Shown: positions 33,284 through 44,858, counted from the first letter of the stretch. The stretch: 55,371 bases of DNA from Chalara sp. BL73 (GCA_918026815.1 CAKJVC010000181.1:1-55371), one strand, 5' to 3'. Translations and numbers: made by a program. Notes: a model not told the origin generated them from the sequence alone.

Positions 33284-33804
33284 AAGTGATTCTACAAATT
33301 ACGTAGGTAAAGACCAGAGAAAATTAGCACGGCTAATGATAATAAGGATGTGTTTCCTTTTTTGTCTGTTCAACTTGATATCGCGAGTGTAACTGGACTT
33401 GCCTCCCTTAGAATTAATGCTTGAGCCACTCACTATTGTTGGTTAGTACAATGAGGGTCAGACGTAAGAGTTAACAGAGCATCACATAATATTACTGTTG
33501 TTTGTTGTCGCAAAAAGCAAATGTTTCCTGCCGAAGTACTATTGCGCTTTATATTGTGGCATTTGTAATGTTAAATGCGCCTTTGTAATCTACTGAGGAG
33601 TATGAGTATAGCTACAAAAGTTGCTCCATTCTCCAGACTGTATAAAGTCATGATATTGTATCTCACCTGCTGAACATCACGCAGCGATGCTACCATATTT
33701 ATTGTACAAAGAAGCACATATGCTCTTGCATAAGTTGATCTTCTTCGGGCCAGGCATAGTCATAGAGTCATTATGTACTATACATTCTCTGTGTCCCAAT
33801 ACAT
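33284..33804. other. Intergenic between convergent genes
   Basis: 521 bp of 3' flanks. The plus-strand ORF at 33687-33938 overlaps the 3' end of PEX11C in antisense and is not supported. Confidence 0.5.
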
Positions 33805-34710
33805 CTAATTTACCCTCTTTAACAACTCCTTTAGTCCCGAGAGCCCCGCTATACTTCCAAATACACCCACGCCAAAATCAGTCAGCAACCCTTTTTCCAA
33901 ACTCCAATGTACTGTCAGCGGCAACCACGCCCCATTGACAATAGCCTCCCTCCTCCACCTACTCAGCCATTCACTATCCTCTTTCCCCACCGGCTCTCCA
34001 CTCCCTTTTCCTTTTCCTTTTACCTCTCGCGTTGCATATTCCCTCCCCAACCGCATAAAGTCTAGCACGACATGGGCGATCCAAAACCTGCAACTCCACA
34101 ACCAGGCTTTATTCTGCTTCTCCGCACTCCAGCCTAAGACCCCTTTCGAGCTCAAATATGCCCCATTCTCCAGCGTCTGAAAAGCCGTGTTAACGGCTAC
34201 CTGCGCATAGTTGATCCCCTTCAACACCCCATCCCTCTCCTCACTCCTATGTACCGCCTTCCCCCATTTATATATGCCCAGTAAACCCCACAGTCTTGCG
34301 AAAATACGGAAATCGCTAACTAAGGATGACAACGCTTTTAACCTCGTGGCTGTGATCAATAGCTTCGAAGGTGGGATCTCGGAGGTGGAGATGAGGATTG
34401 TGGTGTTGGGTGGGAGGGTTGATGCAGATTTTATGATGCGCTGCGCGGCGGCGTGGATGCGTGCGATGGAGATTCTGCTTAGGACGCTGGAAGTGAGGAG
34501 GGATGTATAGCAGAGGACCATGAGGACGGTGTCAGTGCCTGAGGGGGTGTTGAAGAGTTGTGCTAGCACTTCAAGGCTTCGATCCGCCTTTTTCAGGTAT
34601 AAAGGAAGCCATGATTGCAGGGAGGAGGGGGATGGGAGGGGTGGCTTGGGCAATGGGAGGGCTTTTTCTGGAGAAGTATCTGGGGCTGCGACACCTTGAA
34701 TCTCAGACAT
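33805..34710 (-). CDS. PEX11C: Pex11C-type peroxin, 301 aa
   Basis: Pex11-family proteins shape and divide peroxisomal membranes. Single exon. A Pro-rich N-terminus (about 1-30) precedes helical segments, including SLEVLAQLFNTPSGTDTVLM and the characteristic SDFRIFARLWGLLGIYKWG at about 130-150. NYAQVAVNTAFQTLENGAYL follows, and C-terminal membrane-associated segments ending FGVGVFGSIAGLSGLKEL. A basic Gly/Lys tract (VKGKGKGSGEPVGK) sits in a loop at about 230-245. Length and motif order fit the fungal Pex11C group rather than Pex11A/B, which is inference from memory of the family. With the Mpv17/PMP22 gene nearby, two peroxisomal membrane genes lie within 4 kb. Confidence 0.85.
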   Translation of the reverse strand: MSEIQGVAAPDTSPEKALPLPKPPLPSPSSLQSWLPLYLKKADRSLEVLAQLFNTPSGTDTVLMVLCYTSLLTSSVLSRISIARIHAAAQRIIKSASTLPPNTTILISTSEIPPSKLLITATRLKALSSLVSDFRIFARLWGLLGIYKWGKAVHRSEERDGVLKGINYAQVAVNTAFQTLENGAYLSSKGVLGWSAEKQNKAWLWSCRFWIAHVVLDFMRLGREYATREVKGKGKGSGEPVGKEDSEWLSRWRREAIVNGAWLPLTVHWSLEKGLLTDFGVGVFGSIAGLSGLKELLKRVN

Positions 34711-36812
34711 ATTGCGAGATTAAATCCGCTTGCCATTTACTGACAACTTTGGAGAGGATGGTGGCTTGGAAGGAATAGATATTGGAGCTTTTGGTGTTGA
34801 AAAATATCGAGCTCGGCCGACTAATAAAAGATGCCGAGGTGTCGGATCTATGCTTGGCTGTGGCTAAAGCTTCTGACAATCTATCCACAATAGGAAGAGA
34901 TGGAAAAAACTACACAACACCAATATTGCAATATTTATCTTAACATCTTTATGCTTGTTCCAATGCCATCTTAAGTTGGCTACAAATCAGCCCCGGAAAT
35001 GCATTTCGATGTGTCAGTATCCCAAAGGTTCTTGTCGCAAGCTGGACAAGCAATCATTGTGTAATTCGTATTAGTCCCTGATGGTTACACACAAGACAGC
35101 TCCTATCTAGGAAGGATCTTGCGTAAGTTCATTGAGCCCCTTCTGTGACCAACTCTCTGCTTTCTATCATATGGAGCATGACTAGTACATTCCCGATATG
35201 ATCTCACGGCGAGATTACCCGGCATAGCTTAAACTAGCGCAATACGCATACCATATCACCTAGTTGCGACATTTTCGAGTAACAGAAACTGTCAAAATAC
35301 GTAAAGTCTTCTAGACCCTTAAGTTTGTTAAGTGAAATTTCCTACTTTACACTGATTTCAGAGTTTTTTTTTGTTTTTTTTTGGACCAGTGTCACCTTGT
35401 ATCTCTAGCAGAGCTTACAACTACTACGCACCAGTTCCACAAACCGCGAAATTGATGTCCACAGGTCCAGCTATATATACCGGATGCCCTTTAAATTATA
35501 TCTCGATTTCCAATACTAGTGTCACGTCGCTAAGTAGTCCAATGTTCCCACGACACGTCTTTTCCAGGATGCTCTAGAGAAACGAGTTCGTGTGTGCTAA
35601 AAGCCGGTATTTCATATTCGTGTACAAGATGCTGTCGTTTAGCTTCACCTCCTAGATAACTGTTAGCTTTGCATCTCATGGCCACTGGCCGCCTCAGGAG
35701 TGGTGAAAAGTTCTCTACGCTGTTAGCACGCCAACTGATTCGACAAAATGAGGTGCTTGTTGGGAATAAATACGGGAAGTCCATATGAGATACACGTTTA
35801 AACTTCTCGTGCTTCAGTTGCAATGCTTAATGACTACAAGTATTCCAATAGAATACAAAAACAGATACCGGGGTCTATAGCAATTCTCAATAGTCTGCGA
35901 TTAACTGAAGTTTAGCGACATTACCATGTGCATAAAGATCGACTTAAATTGAATGAAGACCGCAGAAAGGTTGATCCATATGAGGTTTTGTTTTGATCGA
36001 AGTCATTGTGGGCCCAGTGGATATCTCGTAGTTGGCCAATGATTATTTTCTGTTAGTTTTGTTGCATATCTGCCTTCAGGCACAGGCACAGGAACAGGAA
36101 CATCGTGATTTGTTAGCTCAGGGGTAGCGAGGTCTGGAGACCTAATTGAGTTAGCGGCTTAGCAAGTCGACCCATCTATTACCTTCGGTCCAGCTTAAAG
36201 TCAGAATGACACATTAGTGGTAGAATGGTCTGTTTGTGATGAGAAGGTGACTTGGGTACATCCAAATACTTATGGAACTAGTCTCAGCTTCCTTTTTATC
36301 TCGTCTTGAAGTGAAATAAGTTATTTTTTATCCATAGGAGCTTGGTATTAATCTGAGACGAATTAGAGGCTTTTGGCGTATTGTAGATTTATCTGCTGAC
36401 TAGAGTCTCAATAAACCAGATATAGAAAACTATGGCGTGTGATCTAGAAGGAAGAAGGAAGCTTGAAGCAGGCATATCGAAGTCAGGAGGCTTAATATTC
36501 GTTGTTCAGTAAACAAGCCTGCAAAATTCTTTCCGAACCGTTTCCCGAGATGAAGTCCTTTCCTCTATAGCATAGTGGCAAAAGGCTTCAGGAATGAATT
36601 CAATAGTATGTAACTCAACGAAACTTTATTTCAAATTATATAAGTATAAATCAACGAAGACAAGAAAGAGGCACAGAAGAATGAAGCTCCCCTCTTCTGT
36701 AATTTCAGGCGACCCTTCACAACCTAAAGTATAGCCCATCAAATGTACAAGTTATCAAGGAAATAGACGATCCAAAGATATCACTTTCTCAAAGATAAGT
36801 TGGGCCTTAAGT
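34711..36812. other. Gene-poor 2.1-kb stretch
   Basis: AT-rich. ORFs at 35371-35577 and 35530-35823 carry no recognisable content. There are T-runs at 35365-35382 and a short ACAGGC/ACAGGA tandem at about 36078-36100. A tRNA-like A-box near 36561-36579 lacks a partner B-box. I cannot identify any gene. Confidence 0.5.
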
Positions 36813-37517
36813 TCAGCCTAAATTATGATTCAAGTCAGTCAGCATCGTATGTGCGGGATAGCCAGTCATCGCTGGCAGTGTCTCATACCGATAGAATACC
36901 GAATGCGTTGGACACTTGAAGTCCCACTTCTCTGCCGTCATATCAAACGTAGGCTTGCCTGCAGCCCACCAATGCAATTTCGATGCTTCCTCCCATTTAT
37001 CCTGTGACTCCTCTGGCTCAACCCAGTGCTCCCCCATCACCACATCCAATCCCCCTCCACTTATCGGACAAGCAAAATATCGATGTGAGAACGCTAGATT
37101 CCCATCCAGCCGAGCCGTGAGATAGAGCACATAAGGTGTCTCGCCAAACTCAATAGGATTATTCTCCCAGTTCTCCTCCCGCGACATATCAATCAGCTCC
37201 GGCTTTCCATCTACTGTGAAGAATGGCTGGAAAATATCTTCCATAATGTAAGGAACCTCATGTGGGAGTGGTGATAACTCGAGCCCCTGGCCGGTGATGA
37301 GTGCCACTAAGACTGCTGTCCTTCGTGCCTGCTCGATAGTGTCTTGTACGCTACTTGCATACTTCATGAATGAGTCGTGAACTGCGAGGTGGTCTGCCCG
37401 GTGCGGGTCATGGTGGGGCTTGTTGTTATAGGAGGAGTTGACTGGCGTAGGCGGGAAGCAGCAGAAGAAAGGTATGGTGACTGACATTTTGTCAGTAATA
37501 TCGTTTGCACGATTCAC
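36813..37517 (-). CDS. Hypothetical protein, up to 234 aa
   Basis: Single exon, no family recognised. The Met at position 11 (MSVTIPFFCCFPP, 37487) is an alternative start. The composition looks like a folded protein of about 180 residues: a helix SVQDTIEQARRTAVLVALITG, then Trp/Tyr/Pro-rich strands (TPYVLYLTARLDGNLAFSHR, WEEASKLHWWAAGKPTFD, KCPTHSVFYRYETLPAMTGY). No signal peptide or membrane helix is obvious. It is isolated between two gene-poor stretches. The sustained open frame and protein-like composition favour a real, lineage-restricted gene. Confidence 0.6.
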   Translation of the reverse strand: MNRANDITDKMSVTIPFFCCFPPTPVNSSYNNKPHHDPHRADHLAVHDSFMKYASSVQDTIEQARRTAVLVALITGQGLELSPLPHEVPYIMEDIFQPFFTVDGKPELIDMSREENWENNPIEFGETPYVLYLTARLDGNLAFSHRYFACPISGGGLDVVMGEHWVEPEESQDKWEEASKLHWWAAGKPTFDMTAEKWDFKCPTHSVFYRYETLPAMTGYPAHTMLTDLNHNLG

Positions 37518-38750
37518 GTGGCTCGATTTCTTGTTTCGATGGTGACGGAGTTTTGCGCGTATGATACTTGAGTGAGAGTTTCTGTAGATGCCTGCTGAGG
37601 AGTTGAGTGTATTCTTAAGTATATTGTAAATGTCATGAATAATCTGTGCTCACACGGAGTCATCACAACTATCGCAATGAATAGGCGAATGTACAGTAAT
37701 AGAGGTACGGCCATCAGGATGTTAAACACAAAGGCATACGGCAAAAATTATGAGACAGCTTATGCGCGGGTATCCCAGAGTAGCTATTCACAATAACATT
37801 AAATAACGCTTTGGCATAAATTCAGTGTTGAGAATGTTGCGGTGCTGTTGAGGGTTTGACATATTCCAGAGAATAGCCTAGCTATGTCATGGTTTTTAGT
37901 GGTCAGCAGTGTGGTCAGTTTAGCCCTCTTAACTATCGAATTTGGAAAAGAGATGGAAGGATGTAGGCCATTGTTTGTCTGAAGTGCATTATCTTTTTCA
38001 TTCCAATCTGGCCCGCCAAAATTCCTTACCACAGAGTCAGAACGCGAAACTAAATCCCATTCTTGATGTTAAAAGCGTCAGATATATCCAATTTGGTGAG
38101 CTTCATTCATCAATTCTTTGTATTGTTATTATTCTGCCTCGTCCATTTTTTATATTGAAGAAAACTTTACTAATGAAAGCTGGTTCCAAAGCTAGTTCCA
38201 AAGATAACACGTATTGATATACAGCTTGATACCAGTCACGGAGCAGACTTGACGCCCTTTACGTCAAATATATTTATTCTTGTTAACTTTCCTGTTGATC
38301 AATTTATCTCAGGTTTGACAGCCACCCCGCTCTCCTTCTCTATTGACCCATAGTTCAGTGCACAGTGCTACTTACAAGCTCAACTCGCTCCCAACCGAAG
38401 CTGGGTGTAGCGCGAAATAGGATGGAATAGGAAGTATTGACTAGTTGAATATGTAGGTATTTTGATGGTAGTATCGTGTATTGATAGGCTACGCAAAAGA
38501 AAATGACAGTCAAGGAAATACCACGAAGTATTGAAGATGTATAGACAAGTAAAGTATATCCTGGTAATCGAATTTGGGAGGACACATAATGTTTAGGAAG
38601 TGCTTATTGGACTTGACCAAAATTCTCTATTCCCTACATACGCCTACATGCTCTTGTTTTTGAGGTGTTGTTGAGTATGTTATTATGCGCAAGCCCAATA
38701 GGGCTATAGGAGAAGGATCTCCATGCGATTCCCCACATAACTTTGCGCTC
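37518..38750. other. Intergenic, nothing identified
   Basis: 1.2 kb between two minus-strand genes, AT-rich. Contains a small inverted repeat TTGACG...CGTCAA near 38249-38267. Short ORFs look random. Confidence 0.5.
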
Positions 38751-39889
38751 CTAAAACCCTTGCCTCTCCTTAGGCGCATATCCTTCCTCAAGATACGCAA
38801 TGTCTTCAGGAGTAAGCTTGCCTGAGCTTGCGAACTTTACACTTTCGACAGCTTGATTGATTCTCTCGGGGCTGCTCAAGCCAACAATTGGATTGACTAG
38901 ACTCTTGCTCAAGCACCAAGCGGTTGCGATATTGGCCATGGATACACTTCTCTTCTTGGCGATCTCCTCAACTCTGCTGATAACCTGCTTGTCAATTTCG
39001 GTCTCTTTTCCACGAATCATGGCATTTAGCATCCTATCGCTCTTTTCCCTGGCTGTGCTGCGGTCATCAAATGGCCGCGTGAGTGCTCCTCGGGCAACTG
39101 GGGACCATGGGATCAGACCAACCCCTGTGTCCTGGCAGTAAGGGATCATTTCCCGCTCTGTTGCACAAAGTCAGATCTATTTTTATTAATATAAGAAGAG
39201 TAGTGATATTCACCTTCTTCACGATAGAGCAGGTTGTAGTAGTTCTGCATGGAGACGAATTTGTGCCATCCATGTTTGTCTGCTATATTCTGAAGAGTCT
39301 GAAACTCCCATGCAGCCATCTGCTCCCAATTAGTTTTACTTCTCTTACACTGGCTCAGAACACTGACACTACTAGCACCAATATACCGGACCTTGCCACT
39401 CTCCACAACATCATTCAGGGCTCTCATAATCTCCTCTCGTGGTGTATCTCTATCCAGGCGATGAATTTGCAAAACATCAATGTAGGTACCCAGCCTATTC
39501 ACACTCGTATCAACAGCATCGAAGATATGCTTCCTACTCAACCCAACCTGGTTGACCAGCTTTCCATCGTTGACCGTGCTTGCACCGATGGGTGGTTGAG
39601 AACCATCGTCCGCGACGCCGAAGTAGCATTTGCTTAGAATGACAACCTTGTTGCGTGGAATCTTATACTGCTTCAATGCCTTCCCAATAATCTCCTCAGA
39701 TCTTCCATTCGAGTAGACATCTGCAGTGTCCCAGGTGTTCAGGCCCACATCGTAAGCATGCTTGAGAAGTGGAAGAGCTTTGTCCTCGTCTATGACCCAA
39801 TCTTGCCATTGAGAGGAACCAAATGACATTGCACCAAGAATGACCTTGGAGATCTTGAGGCCAGAAGTTCCAAGCCGTGTGTATTCCAT
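38751..39889 (-). CDS. Aldo/keto reductase, versiconal hemiacetal acetate reductase-like, 344 aa
   Basis: NADPH-dependent oxidoreductase with a TIM-barrel fold; substrate unknown. Exons 39368-39889, 39214-39319 and 38751-39157 (345 codons). The start MEYTRLGTSGLKISKVILG is typical, so I reject the upstream in-frame Met codons. The catalytic tetrad is visible: Asp and Tyr in WDTADVYSNG, Lys in ILSKCYFG and His in LQIHRLD. Intron 1 (39320-39367) is 48 nt, in frame and stop-free, with donor GTCAGT. Leaving it in would place 16 extra residues inside VRYIGASS / MAAWEFQTLQ, which family members read continuously, so it is an intron. The resemblance to versiconal hemiacetal acetate reductase is general; no toxin-pathway genes are adjacent. 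It is divergent from the cyclodeaminase-family gene. Confidence 0.9.
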
Positions 39890-40583
39890 CTTAAGACTAA
39901 AAGATTTTGGAAATAGTAAAGCTAATTTTAGTCTGTGGGGAGATTTCTCTTCCGATGTCTTTGACAGCAAAATAAGTGCAGATAGTCTCAAATCAAGGAC
40001 GAGGTTGTTATATATATCCTAAAATCTGCTTAATTCCGGTATCTCCTCCTCGTCCTTTCTCCTTCCCCTCTCCGCTTTTGTGATCAGTAGGTTATTGAAG
40101 CCAAGCCCTTACTGTATTAGAGCAACAGGATACGTCATGGATTCTTAAGCCCTAAAGCCGATCCGACGAAAGCGCCCCCCCCCCCAAAAAAGGGTTCCTA
40201 TCCTAAGACGCTAAGATAAGAGCTGCGGATACGGTTAGATTGGCGTTTTCAACCACTCTCCCCCCCCAAAATCCTTCACTTATTCCCCATAATCTTACCA
40301 TTGCTTCCCGGTCAAGTCTGACTACATTACTCAGTCGCTTTATACAAGGTAATACATACTTCATAGAGGCTTCTCATTTGCAAGCCCCCGAAGTCCAGCT
40401 AAGAAGCCCACTATCCTTTTTGTCGTGGTTGATATAAAGAAAGCCGTACATCACCAACCGGCGAATACTTTGATATTTCGCATTTCACTTCATTGAAACT
40501 TGGAAAGATAATATTTTAAGCAGTTGGCTCTGTATATATTGTTAGTTGACCACATAGAAGGACCCATCTTAGAATCGGACTCA
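39890..40583. promoter_or_regulatory. Divergent promoter with two poly-C tracts
   Basis: 694 bp between divergent start codons. Eleven C at 40175-40185 followed by six A, and eight C at 40260-40267 followed by four A, form two similar C-then-A tracts 75 bp apart. They might be nucleosome-excluding or zinc-finger-binding elements; that is inference. Confidence 0.4.
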
Positions 40584-42620
40584 ATGGCAAATACAACACC
40601 TCTCACCGTCCTCACGAGCTCTGATATTCAGGGCCTCCTTGGCGACCTGAATAGAGATGAGATCGAACACATGCAGCAATCCCTGAGAAATGCCCTTCAT
40701 GAATACTCAACCGGAAACCAGGATAACCCGGAATGTTTCCAGAATCAACAAGATCGAATGGTGACTGAGAATGATAATGGCACCACAACTCTTGTCATGC
40801 CAGCTCGGAGTTCTTCCGGCGTTAGTATGAAAGGTATACACCTTCATGTTTCCAATTCCATGACATAAAATATTAGTACTTTGAAGCTTGAGATCGGTGA
40901 TCGCTGAAATCTCAAATACTAATGCCGTGTAGTTGTTACTCTTGCACCGCCCGAAATTCTACCAGTACATGGAAATGCATTTGAACGACAAAGCATAAAC
41001 TCGTCACCTCAAGGCAAGCGAGAATCTTCCCTTGCATACTTCTTAACATTAGTAGCTATTTCCTGACATCTTTCTCAGGTTCCCTTACCCTTATGGACAA
41101 TGGAGGAAGTGCGTACGCATTCATGAATGCTGGTGAACTTACTGCTTTCAGAACTGCTCTTGCTTCATCGCTGTTGATGGTGAGGAGAAGAAAAGTGAAA
41201 GCAATAACTGTGTTTGGATCAGGAAAACAAGCGTATGTGGCGATCACCAATAACGCAAGTCAGATACCAAACTAACTTTTGAAGATTCTGGCATCTCCGA
41301 CTTGCACTTCTTTTCCATGTAAGTAATCCCGGATTAGTTCATGGTACATCCTCTGATATTTTAAAAGGGTAAAACTATAGAACATGTCTACATACACAAT
41401 CATAGTTTGTCTAGGACGTCTAAGACGTTCTTCAAGGCTTTTGTTGGCTACGACAATGTGGTAAAGAAGGAAGAAGGATGGTAGGTCAGATCATCCTAGA
41501 GATGAAAGCCTATACGTATTTAGATTGAAATCTTGCGACGAGCCTATTCTGATACTAAATCTTAGGCATAATACCAGATTCTCTGTACTCTCCCCTAGTT
41601 ACGCGGAGTACCATCGGCTACTAAAGGGCCAATTAAGAGCGTCTGATATTATCATATGTGCAACGCCTGCAGAGGCTCCTCTTTTCGAAGAGACAATCCT
41701 AACAAATCCAAGCGGCCGAATCAAGGGTAGATTGATAATTGCTGTGGGAAGTTATAAACCTGGGATGATCGAACTTCCACCTGCAATACTGTAGGTATAA
41801 TTTCTCTTCTCTTCCGCATCTGCCAATGCATATCCAAGAACGTTAGCTTACTTGATACAAAGAAAACAAGCTGTGAAACACCATGGAAGCGGTCTGCATT
41901 TTCGGAAGCGCGCTGCTGAGGGAGGGTGTATCCTAGTCGATACCACCAGGTCATTGCGGCAAACAGGGGAGCTTATCCAATCCGAACTTCAAATGAATCA
42001 CATCGTCGAAATCGGAGAAATTGTCATGCTGGTTGAACAATTTGCACATGAGATGGACGAAGAAAATGATGAGAGTGCAATAGATGGTATGGAGCTAACA
42101 AATCAATCCCTTTCTGCATTGTTGGGCTTCGGGAACAGTACTAATGGCTTGGGGTACAGACAACGAGTCTATTGATTCTCCGAGCGGCCTGACCTATAGT
42201 GGTATGAGTAGTATGGCATCCGCACTGAGCGAAATCACGAACTCAAGTCGTAGGAACTCTCGCCGTAGTTCCAAGGCATCATTGAGAAGTGGTATGTATC
42301 ACGTATTTGATTTCGTTTGCTGAAATCCCGTAACGCGGGCATCCTAGCATACGGGCAAAAACATGCTAAGTTCAATAGAATCCGAATCCACAAACTCATC
42401 TTGGATTTCTCACCTCTCATTCCAGAAGCGACGCCATGACTTAAATGATCACCACAAGAAAAGGCATTCCAAAGATGAAGAAGAGATGACGGAATGGCTT
42501 GCTAGAGGCAATGTCATATACAAGTCTGTAGGTCTAGGATTGGTGGATCTGGTGGTTGGTGACGAATTAGTTCGTTTTGCAAGGGAGAAAGGATACGGTA
42601 TAATTGTAGACGATTTTTGA
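40584..42620 (+). CDS. Ornithine cyclodeaminase/mu-crystallin family protein, 484 aa
   Basis: NAD(P)-binding Rossmann protein; family members deaminate ornithine to proline or reduce cyclic imines, and the substrate here is unknown. Nine exons: 40584-40833, 40933-41013, 41079-41232, 41285-41318, 41368-41480, 41566-41790, 41863-42086, 42160-42291 and 42379-42620, summing to 485 codons. Landmarks: GSLTLMDNGGSAYAFMNAGE, LTAFRTALASSLL, the nucleotide loop TVFGSGKQAFWHLRLALLF, ASDIIICATPAEAPLF, IIAVGSYKPGMIEL and the C-terminal GNVIYKSVGLGLVDLVVGD. Intron 2 is GC-AG, exon 4 is only 34 nt, and intron 7 contains TACTAAT. A Ser/Arg-rich insert lies in exon 8 (SSRRNSRRSSKAS). All borders were fixed by phase and homology. 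Confidence 0.92.
41014..41078 (+). other. Non-canonical GC-AG intron
   Basis: Donor AAG/GCAAGC, acceptor CTCAG, branch site CTGAC. No GT donor in the region gives the right phase. The strong AG/GCAAG context is typical of functional GC donors. Confidence 0.75.
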
Positions 42621-44858
42621 CAAGCTAAGTTCAATGCCCTGGGACTATCAAGATGGTGGTGAGGTATGCAACTGGTCAGACAGCATGCTCCGGGGAAACT
42701 GATCTGTAGCATAATGGATACCTAAGATATGCTTTGGCGGGATCAGATAAACTCTATGCGTTCAAGGGCTATCTCACTCTTCTCCCAGTTCCTGAAATTT
42801 AATTATCAGGTGTGATATCGTACTCAAGCTGTGGAGCCGAATATGACCATGTGAAATCTGATGGGAATATTTAGGCCTAACGATGCACCTTACCGAGATA
42901 GTACGGTAACGTGTAGCAGGAATACAGGCATAAAGCATCTCTCTGTGTTCTTCTCTTGACGTGGTATTTGCGTTCTGATGTGACCATGGCCCATTAGTTT
43001 TACAAGAGAGATGTGTTTGACAATAAGAAGCCATGTTATCTCTCTCATGCTTTCTATAATTCGGCGGGAACTAGCTCCAGGGGCATCAAAATATTAATGC
43101 ATATACTATACCAGTCGCTAAATCTTTGACGGGCTTTTCTACCATTTCTTACATAGAAAAGGGGCTTCTAATTCTTCTGCGTGCGAATTCAGCAATACGC
43201 TTTTACATTTGGCTATGTAGCTGACGGATGTAACCCGTCTTGAATACACAAGGCCCGCGCAGTCAATACTCAACCCCCTGGATTCAAATTGTTCTCTGGA
43301 TTCATTGTCCGCCAGCGTTCAAAGGCCAGAGGTCATGGAGGATTCAAGGTGTGTGAGGGAGAGGCCATATGATATAGCCGTGATAGTAGGTACATTGGGG
43401 TAGGGATTGAGGATCGGGTTGGCTGATTTGAGCTTTGCAATTTTAGGAGAGCAGGGTCGTGATCGAGGTATAATGGTGATAGGAGACTGGGGTAGTCTTG
43501 GAGGGGAAGAGGGTGAGGTACATAGATGGCACATTGGGCTGGGAGTTAGCCTTGTGGCTGTAGTTGGTGATAGCAGAATGAAAGTGTGTACATAGTGTCT
43601 GCTTGTTGACATGGGAAGTGGGTAAGAGGTGAGCGTCCAAGGGAAAAGTCGATTATCGTGGTCGTAAAGAAGTAACAGAAGTAGCTTCTTACAGAGGCAG
43701 TCTTTAGGCTATATCAGCTTCGTAGCTGGGAAGGGATTGAAAACTTCAACATTCCTGTTCAGGTCAGGACGCCGATGCCCTCTCCTTAAGGAGGCCGTCT
43801 CTACTTACTGAATGGGAGCGCAATAACCTGTGAGCCAATGGAAAGGATTTCTTGACACCTGTTGGTGGGGTTACGCATAGGAGATACAGGAAGAGCGATG
43901 ATGGGCTAGCTCTTATTGTTGGGAAGCGGAAACGGGGTCTCTGTTCTCGATTTATTGCATTGTTTTATTGATATTTTCGCGGGCGGGGTTTGGGGTTGGG
44001 GATCTTGATGTCTCATTGCGTCCGCTTGATGGAAATTGGAGGAATATGGCGGAGCCTTGCAGGTATGATGCTTTTCCATCATCCTCACTTGAGCTGGATG
44101 TCTGACTAGAAAATCATAATCGGCTGGAATTAATTCTAATCCTCGGAAGTGGAGCGCCTTCCCAATTCTATTAAATTACATTTCATACTTGACCATGCAT
44201 ACCTCGATTATGTTACCTTACAATGCCGAGAGAAAGCCAAATTGCAATTCCATGTGGGGGGCCTTTCTCTGAAACGGGAAATCGAATTCGTTTTGTCACT
44301 TCGATCTCAACATGTAGACAACCCATACTCAGTAGAGACTTCTATTGAAGTGTGGGCAGCATAAACCGACATCGATGATAGCTTCCAGACTTGAGAGAGC
44401 AACAGATCCATGCTTAATAGACAATTATAGATTGTTGATCAACACTTAACTTCCTTGGATTTCTGGTAGCTATTAAATTATTGCGCTAATCCGAGCTCAT
44501 CTGCTTCCTAGTGTACACAATATGTTTATCCTGATTAGTCCTCCTGGCACACTAATCAATGCCAGCAGGGTGGATGGGACCGGCTGTCTAGGCCGTTGAT
44601 TCTTTATTCCACGAACGATTAAAAAATTAGTGACGCTCAAGCCCATGGAACGGCGCAAGAGGTAGGCAATATGTGGTTTGGTTATGCGACAACAGAGGAA
44701 ATGAAAGTGCAATACGGTTGACACTAGTGCAAGGAAGGAATTTATGACATTCCGGAAAGCGGTATATTCTGCGACTTTTCAACGCCGTTCATGAATACCT
44801 TGACAATCCACCCCAACCAGTATGCTAGCCGTCCGGAAAATTGCGCCGCGCCGAAAAC
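42621..44858. other. Gene-poor 2.2-kb stretch
   Basis: No coding sequence recognised. Overlapping ORFs on both strands at 43319-43640 look like chance. A 12-bp palindrome CTCCTTAAGGAG lies at 43783-43794. Convergent 3' flanks of the cyclodeaminase and SmD2 genes lie at its ends. Confidence 0.5.

Noticed and set aside
36561..36579. tRNA-like A-box (CTATAGCATAGTGG)
   Set aside because: No B-box at the right distance, and the acceptor and T arms do not pair.
38751..42620. Secondary-metabolite cluster (reductase plus cyclodeaminase)
   Set aside because: No synthase, transporter or regulator is adjacent; two enzymes alone do not make a cluster.
43319..43640. Overlapping ORFs on both strands
   Set aside because: Low-complexity Pro/Ser/Thr composition on one strand and Gly-rich on the other; no start context or relatives.
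44149..44364. 71-aa plus-strand ORF
   Set aside because: Short, isolated, no motif.
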